From assembly GCA_009995705.1 (NCBI GenBank), contig JAADBR010000143.1, forward strand, positions 1 to 10,283: 10,283 bases of DNA, read 5' to 3'. Position 1 is the stretch's first letter. Every line of letters starts with the position of its first letter. The stretch comes from Microcystis aeruginosa W13-11 (GTDB taxonomy: Bacteria > Cyanobacteriota > Cyanobacteriia > Cyanobacteriales > Microcystaceae). The notes under the pieces are model-generated. The model was not told the origin of the DNA and did no database searches. It saw only the letters and a program-made list of their open reading frames with translations. Made by a program: the position numbers and the translations under genes. Below are positions 5,346 to 10,283 of this stretch, in pieces.

Positions 5346-6029
5346 TTATAGTTCCGTCATCGGCAGCAGTTGCCATTTTTGACGGAGAAGACGGTTAAGT
5401 AGTTTTTGACTGACGCTAATCAGGACTAATCTCGATCGCTGAATTGGGGATGATTCTCCGATAATGCGACAGTTACGCTCAAAATTGAGCATCGCTTCGC
5501 AAAAATTTGCAGTTAAGGGATAGAGCTTCTGGCGTTCCCAACAATCACAAACGGTTAAAATTTGCAGGATTAAGGCTATTTCGGCGGGATGATGCCATGA
5601 TAATAGTTCTGGCTCGATTAAACTAACTTTTTCCCGATTGAGCAGTTGTAACAAACTAGAATAGCGAGCGTGGGTGTATTGAAATAAAAAGAAAAATTCT
5701 CCTCTGGGATGGAGAGGAAGCTGATCGAAGAAAAATTTATCAATTAAATCGTTTAGTTTCAGTAACCAAAAGGACAAAAATTGCTGATCTAATAATAATT
5801 CTAGCCATCCTTCCTTAAGCTGAATTTGTGGAAAAAGGGCGATTAAATGGTTAAATATAGCTTGACATTGAGCGGGAGTAAAATAATAAAACAGAGGTGA
5901 ACGATAGAGGATACTATCAGTTTTTAGGCAACGATAGAAAGTTAATTTATGGTTGTTTTCTGGAAAAATATTAATTAATTGTTGTTTTAAACAATACTCG
6001 ATCGAGGGATGATTGCAGATAAAATTCAT
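5346..6029 (-). CDS. Stand-alone DALR anticodon-binding domain protein
   Basis: This 227-residue protein is similar in type to cyanobacterial proteins that carry only the DALR domain, the helical anticodon-binding module at the C-terminus of arginyl-tRNA synthetase. The domain occupies about residues 112-227. FFLFQYTHARYSSLLQLL (113-130) is the first helix, resembling the family's QYAHAR-type signature; HPAEIALILQIL (147-158), YPLTANFCEAMLNFERNCRI (170-189) and SRLVLISVSQKLLNRLL (199-215) follow. Residues 1-110 contain GWLELLLDQQFLSFWL (74-89) and no HIGH or KMSKS catalytic motif, so it cannot charge tRNA by itself. It may bind tRNA or be an anchored remnant domain; its role is unproven. No clear ribosome site precedes the ATG at 6029. 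The frame is intact. Codon use is A/T-richer than in the neighbouring coiled-coil gene. Confidence 0.72.
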   Translation of the reverse strand: MNFICNHPSIEYCLKQQLINIFPENNHKLTFYRCLKTDSILYRSPLFYYFTPAQCQAIFNHLIALFPQIQLKEGWLELLLDQQFLSFWLLKLNDLIDKFFFDQLPLHPRGEFFFLFQYTHARYSSLLQLLNREKVSLIEPELLSWHHPAEIALILQILTVCDCWERQKLYPLTANFCEAMLNFERNCRIIGESSPIQRSRLVLISVSQKLLNRLLRQKWQLLPMTEL

Positions 6030-6378
6030 ACTCAGAAGGGTAAACGTAGTTGCGTGCGCCCAAAACGTCCTCTAGATATTTCTACCAAATTGAGATCCAC
6101 CCAAATTATCCTTATTCTTCTTCCTTCCACACAAACACCAGAAGAGCCAGTTTTCGGCTATTGTAGTAGATATCTATGGGGGAAATCCAGATATATTCTA
6201 GAACGTGAGGTGGGGAACCTGACGCGATTGCCCATAAAAATGCCAGGTTTTTGAACGTGGACTCGTTGAACCAAGAATCCCGAAGTGCTGGGGTGGGAGT
6301 ATCAATCAGATTCTCTAAAGAAACCCGCTTTCTGACTTGTAGTAAGATTGAGGGCATAGTATGGCAATTTCGTAGGCG
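6030..6378. other. Intergenic region with no firm gene
   Basis: This 349-bp gap separates the divergent DALR and pentapeptide genes. Frames are open for about 80 codons on both strands, but none has a recognisable family or a good ribosome site. It may be decayed coding DNA. Promoters for both flanking genes should lie here; I see no consensus pair good enough to name. Confidence 0.5.
6112..6357 (-). CDS. Doubtful small ORF, unidentified
   Basis: An 81-residue frame begins MPSILLQVRKRVSLENLIDT and contains an aromatic, hydrophobic second half (FLWAIASGSPPHVLEYIWIS; LALLVFVWKEEE). Composition is protein-like, but no motif, ribosome site or partner gene supports it. An overlapping frame on the opposite strand is nearly as long. 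It would be divergent from the pentapeptide gene with 21 bp between starts, leaving little room for a shared promoter. It could be a fragment of an older gene. I do not recognise it. Confidence 0.25.
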   Translation of the reverse strand: MPSILLQVRKRVSLENLIDTPTPALRDSWFNESTFKNLAFLWAIASGSPPHVLEYIWISPIDIYYNSRKLALLVFVWKEEE

Positions 6379-8553
6379 ATGAAGGCAGCAGCAGTTATTG
6401 AACAGTACAAAAACGGGCGGCGGGATTTCCGGGGGGAATCCTTGCGGGGTGGTAATTTTCGCGGCGCGGACTTAGCAGAGGCGGATTTCAGTGGCTGTGA
6501 TATACGCGGGGCAAATTTTAGTCGGGCGAATTTGACGGGGGTGAAGTTTGCCGAGGCGAAGGCGGGATTGCCGAAGCGGTGGGTGGTGATTTTGTTGGGG
6601 TTGGCTTTGGTGTTAATTGTGATTTCGAGTTTTTTTTCCTCCGCAGCCGCTTATCTGGTGGGCTTAATTTTTGATTCATCCAGTACACAAAACCAAGTTG
6701 CTGGTTGGTCAATCTTAATTTTTCTCATCTGTTTTTGCGCTGTCACTTGGCTTAAAAATATTTTGGCCGGAGCCGTAGCCGGAGCCGTAGCCGTAGCCCT
6801 AGCCGTAGCCCTAGCCGTAGCCCTAGCCGTAGCCGGAGCCGTAGCCGGAGAGGGAGCCGTAACCCTAGCCCTAGCCGTAGCCAGAGCCGTAGCCCTAGCC
6901 CTAGCCGTAGCCGGAGCCCTAGCCGTAGCCCTAGCCGTAGCCGTAGCCGGAGCCGGAGCCGGAGCCTCAGCCGTAGCCGTAGCCGGAGCCGGAGCCGGAG
7001 CCGTAGCCCTAGCCGTAGCCCTAGCCGTAGCCCTAGCCCTAGCCCTAGCCGTAGCCGGAGCCTCAGCCGGAGAGGAAGCCGTATCCGGAGCCGGAGCCGG
7101 AGCCGTATCCGTAGCCGGAGCCTCAGCCGTAGCCGGAGCCGTAGCCAGAGGCACAGCCGGAGCCTTGACGCTATTTTACTGTTGGCTCGGTTGGCTGACC
7201 CTCAAACAGGAAAGCCGAGATCCTTGGTTGCGTCAAATTGTGATAGCCTTTGCTGCTATTGGTGGCACATCCTTTTTTCAAGCTAATTTAACCGAGGCAG
7301 ATTTCACGGGTGCGAGGTTGAAAAATACCAACTTCAACCGCGCCATCCTGAAAAAAACCTGCTTCAAGCAGGCAATTAAATTGGAATTAGCCCGCCCCGG
7401 CAATACCTTGTTAGTCAATCCCCAGGTTAGGGATTTCCTGATTTATTCCCGCACCGGAAGCGGAAAAGACTTTGCCCAAGCCAATTTACGGGGGGCATAC
7501 CTAGACGGGGCAAACCTGCAAACTGCCAACTTGCGCCTAGCGAATATCAGTGAAGCCAGCTTGCAATACGCCAACCTTGCGGGGGCAAACCTCACCGAAG
7601 TCAACGCCGTCAATACCGATTTGCGCCATGCTACTCTGACGGGTGCTTGCGTGGAAAATTGGAATATTGATGCCACCACCCAACTGGATGAGATTGACTG
7701 CCAGTATATTTACCTGCTTAATGGGCAGAAAGAGCGCCGCCCCAGCAGTGGCGAATTTCAACCGGGCGAATTTACTAAATTGTTTGCCGAAATGTTCGAC
7801 ACCGTTGACCTCATTTTCCGCAATGGGGTAGATTGGAAAGCCTTCATTGCTGCCTTAAAAGAAGTGCAAGTGCAGAATGAAGATACGCCGCTTCAGATAC
7901 AGAGCATTGCCAATAAAGGAGATGGCGTGATAGTGGTAAAAGTCCATGTACCCCCCGATACTGATAAAGAGAGAATTCATCAAGAATTGAACCAAAATTA
8001 TCAAATACAACTAGCAGCCCTCGAAGCCCAATATAAGGCACAACTCACCGCCAAAGACACGGAAATTGCCATCTATCGCCAACAAAGTGTTGATATGATG
8101 GAAATTACCAAAACCCTCGCCAACCGTCCCATCCATGTAGAAGCAAAAGCCATGAGCAATAGTAACGACAGTTCCCCAAATATTACCATCCGCGATATTA
8201 ATAATTCTGCCGTCAATTTCGGCGAAATCATCGGCGATGTAACCAATACCATTAACCAAATTGCAGCCGATGCCTCCCCAGAAAACGCCCAACTCAAAGC
8301 CTTACTGCAAGAACTAACCCAGGCGATTAAAATTGACAGCCATTTAGATGCAGAAGAAAAAGCCGAAGCCGCCAATCAAGTGAAAAAGATTGCCCAAGCT
8401 AGTCAAAATCCTGATGATGCCGGACTGCAAAAGAAAGCCCAACGAGCAGTTAATTTTCTCGAAACAACTGCTAAAGCTTTGGAACCTGCCAGCAAACTTG
8501 CCCAAGCCTGTCAAAAAGCCTTACCGATAATTTTGGGAATATTAGGCTTCTGA
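6379..8553 (+). CDS. Pentapeptide-repeat membrane protein with a long Ala-X repeat tract
   Basis: This is a 724-residue multi-part protein. Residues 15-60 are A(D/N)LXX-type pentapeptide repeats (NFRGADLAEADFSG; ANFSRANLTG), which form a right-handed beta helix. Two membrane helices follow (about 68-92 and 107-128). Residues 130-262 are an almost unbroken Ala-(Val/Leu/Gly) alternation with few charges (E158, R169, E232, E233, R257), then another hydrophobic segment (about 263-275). Two further pentapeptide blocks lie at 299-335 and 364-425. Next come a conserved-looking region, RRPSSGEFQPGEFTKLF (454-470), a coiled coil (530-576) and a helical C-terminal region ending in hydrophobic ALPIILGILGF. 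The parts at 420-530 resemble a common cyanobacterial pentapeptide protein family. The function is unknown; a membrane-anchored scaffold is plausible. The start has only a weak TAGG nearby. A four-codon ORF (6361-6375) ends 3 nt before the ATG. The gene is not visibly in an operon. Confidence 0.85.
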   Translation: MKAAAVIEQYKNGRRDFRGESLRGGNFRGADLAEADFSGCDIRGANFSRANLTGVKFAEAKAGLPKRWVVILLGLALVLIVISSFFSSAAAYLVGLIFDSSSTQNQVAGWSILIFLICFCAVTWLKNILAGAVAGAVAVALAVALAVALAVAGAVAGEGAVTLALAVARAVALALAVAGALAVALAVAVAGAGAGASAVAVAGAGAGAVALAVALAVALALALAVAGASAGEEAVSGAGAGAVSVAGASAVAGAVARGTAGALTLFYCWLGWLTLKQESRDPWLRQIVIAFAAIGGTSFFQANLTEADFTGARLKNTNFNRAILKKTCFKQAIKLELARPGNTLLVNPQVRDFLIYSRTGSGKDFAQANLRGAYLDGANLQTANLRLANISEASLQYANLAGANLTEVNAVNTDLRHATLTGACVENWNIDATTQLDEIDCQYIYLLNGQKERRPSSGEFQPGEFTKLFAEMFDTVDLIFRNGVDWKAFIAALKEVQVQNEDTPLQIQSIANKGDGVIVVKVHVPPDTDKERIHQELNQNYQIQLAALEAQYKAQLTAKDTEIAIYRQQSVDMMEITKTLANRPIHVEAKAMSNSNDSSPNITIRDINNSAVNFGEIIGDVTNTINQIAADASPENAQLKALLQELTQAIKIDSHLDAEEKAEAANQVKKIAQASQNPDDAGLQKKAQRAVNFLETTAKALEPASKLAQACQKALPIILGILGF
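6766..7164 (+). repeat. Degenerate hexanucleotide tandem repeat (GCC-NNA), about 66 units
   Basis: Inside the pentapeptide gene nearly every 6 bases read GCC followed by GTA, CTA or GGA, less often TCA or AGA. The unit is two codons, so gain or loss of units keeps the frame and only changes the length of the Ala-X tract. Higher-order blocks recur, such as runs of GTA-GCC-CTA-GCC and of GGA-GCC. The array is interrupted by GAG, ACC and TCC codons. Such an array can expand or shrink by slippage or unequal crossover, and assemblies may misrepresent its length. Confidence 0.9.
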
Positions 8554-8565
8554 TAGGTTTGTAGT

Positions 8566-8579
8566 TGCGCTTTAGCGCA
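8566..8579. terminator. Small hairpin after the pentapeptide gene
   Basis: TGCGC-TTTA-GCGCA forms a 5-bp stem 12 bp after the stop codon. No T-run follows on the plus strand, so termination is uncertain; it may be a common cyanobacterial TGCGCTTTAGCGCA repeat instead. Confidence 0.35.
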
Positions 8580-8672
8580 GTTCTAGTTAGGGCTAGAGCA
8601 TCTTCGTAACTGTTTTACCGTCTCTTTTAGCCATTGATTATAATCAGTTTCGTAGGCAGTTGATGACATAAG

Positions 8673-8849
8673 ACCTCTTGTAAAAATCAAAAATTGTTGT
8701 TGGGGTTAGGAGTCAGTAGCCAGTAGTCTCCGAGTCAGGAGAATTAAGAATGAATAATAATTAATTAAATGGTCTATTCACAGATTTTATGCAATTTAAT
8801 CCTTATTTTTGCCGTTTTTGAACCCTGAAAAATTAATTATGCAAGAGGT
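8673..8849 (+). mobile_element. MITE-like element, copy 2 (177 bp)
   Basis: The exact terminal inverted repeats ACCTCTTG (8673-8680) and CAAGAGGT (8842-8849) bound a non-coding element homologous to 3297-3456 in the same orientation. It carries an extra internal segment around 8715-8735, where GTCAGTAG, CCAGTAGTC and GAGTCAGGAG look like a local duplication of the single GTCAGTAGTCAGGAG in copy 1. No transposase is encoded. Confidence 0.78.
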
Positions 8850-9115
8850 TTATAATTTAACTCTCCATATAAAATTACTTAGGACTGGCTGCATAAATCT
8901 ACTTTTGTTGGAGAGGAGAATTACGGTCAGTAAATTCTAGCAAATATACTCCATCCCCGTCTATTAAGAAATATTACAATAAACATGAGTAGATTGAGAA
9001 AGGTTAATGAGTTTATCCATTGACGGATAAGAGTTTTCGGGCATTACAGTACATATGTATAGTAAAAGTTCAGACATATAGAACAACTGGCGATTACGAT
9101 TCACGACGGTTATAG
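8850..9115. other. Intergenic region upstream of the toxin-antitoxin operon
   Basis: No supported gene is seen. It contains a small hairpin, TTATCC/GGATAA (9013-9030), and a perfect 10-bp palindrome TACATATGTA (9050-9059), either of which could be a regulator site. Otherwise nothing is recognised. Confidence 0.45.
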
Positions 9116-9136
9116 TAATGTATAATGTAATGTATA
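9116..9136 (+). promoter_or_regulatory. Candidate promoter and operator of the RHH/PIN operon
   Basis: The 9-mer TAATGTATA occurs twice in direct orientation, at 9116-9124 and 9128-9136, with a 12-bp period. A TATAAT box (9121-9126) overlaps the first copy. This is the placement expected for autorepression by a ribbon-helix-helix antitoxin, which binds short direct or inverted repeats over its own promoter. The -35 region is weak (TTCACG near 9100). If this is the promoter, translation from the ATG at 9151 is favoured over starts at 9118 or 9130. Confidence 0.45.
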
Positions 9137-9150
9137 TACTTAAACTGGCT

Positions 9151-9408
9151 ATGGTCAGCAAAATCCGCAAGCAAATTTATATCGAAGCCGAGCAGAATAA
9201 TTTACTAAAAGAGAAAGCCCGACAGACGGGACTGAGTGAGGCCGAGATCATCCGACAGGCGATCGACCAACACATAATTTCCGTCAAATCTCCTACCCCG
9301 AACTTGAGCGCTTGGGAGCGAGAAAAGGCCTTTATCGCCGGTCTCGAAAACCGCCCATCACAACCGGGTAAAAGGGATTGGCGAAGGGAGGATCTCTATG
9401 AACGATAG
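9151..9408 (+). CDS. Ribbon-helix-helix (CopG-like) antitoxin
   Basis: This 85-residue protein (MVSKIRKQIYIEAEQNNLLK) has the ribbon-helix-helix pattern: a beta strand KIRKQIYI (4-11), helix 1 EAEQNNLLKEKARQT (12-26), the turn GLSE, and helix 2 AEIIRQAIDQHI (31-42). The rest is a flexible, charged tail (NLSAWEREKAFIAGLENRPS; DWRREDLYER) that would wrap the toxin. Such proteins neutralise a PIN toxin and repress their own operon as dimers. I chose the ATG at 9151; the frame extends to ATG 9118, but those extra 11 codons overlap the TATAAT and direct repeats and are unlike the family's N-terminus. Its 3' end overlaps the toxin gene by 11 bp, giving translational coupling. It belongs with the VapB-like antitoxins; the exact family is not certain. 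Confidence 0.85.
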   Translation: MVSKIRKQIYIEAEQNNLLKEKARQTGLSEAEIIRQAIDQHIISVKSPTPNLSAWEREKAFIAGLENRPSQPGKRDWRREDLYER

Positions 9409-9817
9409 AGTCCTGCTCGATACCAATATTCTGGTCTATCTCTACGATATCGCCGAGAAAAGCAAACGGGAACGGGCATTAACCGTTGTCGATGACCTGA
9501 TCCGCACCACCCGCGCCGTCATCAGCCCGCAGGTGATGGGAGAATTCTTTCAGGCCGTCACCCGCAGCCGTCGCCCCCTGCTAACCCACGAAGAGGCTCT
9601 GGCCCGCATCCGTCAATATCTAATAGCCTGTGAGGTAGTTCCGATCACCGAGTTGATCGTTCTGGAAGCCACCCGTGGAGTAGAAAGTTACCAGTTTTCC
9701 TACTGGGATGCCCAGATCTGGGCGACCGCTCGCTTAAATCAAATCACCACGGTCTATAGCGAGGATTTTAATTCCGGGGCTACCATTGAGGGAATTCATC
9801 GAAAATTTTGGGTCTGA
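9398..9817 (+). CDS. PIN-domain ribonuclease toxin (VapC-like)
   Basis: This 139-residue PIN-domain protein has the four acidic metal ligands in their usual places: D8 (LLDTNIL), E49 (VMGEFF), D104 (YWDAQIW) and D123 (SEDF). PIN toxins are Mg/Mn-dependent ribonucleases, typically cutting tRNA or rRNA, held inactive by the co-expressed antitoxin. Length is typical and all catalytic residues are present, so it is probably active. GGGAGG, inside the antitoxin gene about 9 nt before the ATG, is a strong ribosome site. The two genes overlap by 11 bp. The stop codon is followed within 4 bp by the hairpin that starts the neighbouring IS element. The contrast with the decayed toxin-antitoxin pair at the left edge is notable. 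Confidence 0.92.
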   Translation: MNDRVLLDTNILVYLYDIAEKSKRERALTVVDDLIRTTRAVISPQVMGEFFQAVTRSRRPLLTHEEALARIRQYLIACEVVPITELIVLEATRGVESYQFSYWDAQIWATARLNQITTVYSEDFNSGATIEGIHRKFWV

Positions 9818-9821
9818 AACC

Positions 9822-9838
9822 CCGTCGTTCTACGACGG
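9822..9838 (+). terminator. Hairpin after the toxin gene: IS left-end fold and/or terminator
   Basis: CCGTCGT-TCT-ACGACGG is a perfect 7-bp stem with a 3-nt loop, 4 bp after the toxin stop and followed by CTTTAT. Its position ahead of tnpB fits the subterminal hairpin that TnpA of IS200/IS605 elements recognises at the left end. The following T-rich stretch means it may also end the toxin-antitoxin transcript. Confidence 0.55.
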
Positions 9839-9890
9839 CTTTATCGTTAAATATTAGCGCATTTACACGATATATGCCAGAATGTAAGAT

Positions 9891-10283
9891 ATGGAGAAAG
9901 CCTATTCTTACCGATTTTACCCCACACCCGAACAAGAGTCGCTATTGCGGCGCACTTTGGGCTGTGTAAGATTGGTTTACAATAAAGCTCTCCATCTCAG
10001 AACACAAGCTTGGTACGAAAAGCAAGAAAGAGTAGGCTACGCTCAAACTTCTTCAATGCTAACCGAGTGGAAAAAGCAAGAAGAATTAGACTTTTTAAAC
10101 GAAGTTAGTTGTGTACCTTTACAACAAGGGTTAAGACACCTACAAACAGCTTTCACTAACTTCTTTGCCGGTCGTACTAAGTATCCTAACTTTAAGAAAA
10201 AACATCAGGGAGGAAGTGCCGAATTTACCAAGTCTGCTTTTAAATTTAAAGACAAACAAATCTATTTAGCCAAATGCACAGAA
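9891..10283 (+). CDS. tnpB: TnpB RNA-guided nuclease of an IS200/IS605 element (partial)
   Basis: The ATG at 9891 opens a frame with no stop up to the window end (131 codons). The N-terminus reads EKAYSYRFYPTPEQ, then LLRRTLGCVRLVYNKAL, the helix-turn-helix-like start typical of TnpB/OrfB proteins. FFAGRTKYPNFKKK and FTKSAFKFKDKQIYLAK follow, matching the wedge-domain start of that family. TnpB is an RNA-guided DNA nuclease, ancestor-like to Cas12, that uses an RNA from the element's right end and aids element retention. The RuvC residues and zinc ribbon lie beyond the window, so activity cannot be judged. The gene is not preceded by a clear ribosome site, and it starts about 75 bp after the toxin gene on the same strand. 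Confidence 0.92.
   Translation, partial: MEKAYSYRFYPTPEQESLLRRTLGCVRLVYNKALHLRTQAWYEKQERVGYAQTSSMLTEWKKQEELDFLNEVSCVPLQQGLRHLQTAFTNFFAGRTKYPNFKKKHQGGSAEFTKSAFKFKDKQIYLAKCTE

Larger units (their letters stand above)
9818..10283 (+). mobile_element. IS200/IS605-type element, left part
   Basis: The element is inferred from the hairpin at 9822-9838, about 50 bp of non-coding DNA and a tnpB gene. No tnpA is seen upstream, so it is either a tnpB-only element mobilised in trans or one with tnpA on the other side. The exact left boundary cannot be fixed from one copy; it lies between the toxin stop (9817) and the hairpin. The right end is outside the window. Confidence 0.65.

Noticed and set aside
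6651..7154. Long minus-strand open frame of Ala-Thr-Ala-Arg/Pro repeats opposite the hexanucleotide array
   Set aside because: It is a by-product of the 6-bp repeat, which cannot contain stops in that frame. The plus strand has pentapeptide and membrane domains on both sides.
6766..7164. Possible CRISPR or spaced-repeat array
   Set aside because: The units are contiguous 6-mers without spacers and lie in frame within a coding sequence.
8964..9170. Minus-strand 68-codon frame before the toxin-antitoxin operon
   Set aside because: It is A/T-rich hydrophobic sequence with no ribosome site and it overlaps the start of the antitoxin gene.

Overview
The window looks like an accessory stretch of a cyanobacterial chromosome, probably a Microcystis-like or other unicellular/colonial species. 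The support is two HIP1 octamers (GCGATCGC), a Ser/Thr kinase fused to a GUN4 domain, an Uma2-type nuclease, a stand-alone DALR domain protein, a long pentapeptide-repeat protein, and abundant short inverted repeats and MITE-like elements. The genus is inferred from general character; no marker gene here fixes it.

Left part (1-3000, all genes on the minus strand): a relict type II toxin-antitoxin pair (intact antitoxin, truncated RelE/ParE-like toxin), a nested inverted-repeat element, a broken kinase-GUN4 gene with an amber codon and a frameshift, a short scar of a second kinase-GUN4 gene upstream of it, an 86-bp palindromic element, and an apparently intact Uma2 nuclease gene.

Middle (3000-6380): a repeat-rich spacer with two C/G palindromes and copy 1 of a MITE; a proline-rich minus-strand protein of unknown function; a divergent plus-strand coiled-coil protein preceded by a strong promoter and an intrinsic terminator (a small RNA or an attenuated leader); then, convergent with it, a DALR anticodon-binding-domain protein. 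The 350 bp before the next gene contain only a doubtful small ORF.

Right part (6380-10283, plus strand): a 724-residue pentapeptide-repeat membrane protein whose middle is about 133 codons of degenerate GCC-NNA hexanucleotide repeat, encoding an almost pure Ala-Val/Leu/Gly tract; copy 2 of the MITE; a ribbon-helix-helix/PIN toxin-antitoxin operon with a candidate operator; and, starting directly after the toxin stop codon, an IS200/IS605-type element whose tnpB runs off the right edge.

Overall the region is a mosaic of defence- or addiction-type modules, decaying signalling genes and small mobile elements. The items most worth checking are the hexanucleotide-repeat membrane protein, the promoter-terminator leader at 4218-4330, the MITE pair with compensating terminal changes, and the kinase-GUN4 duplication scar.
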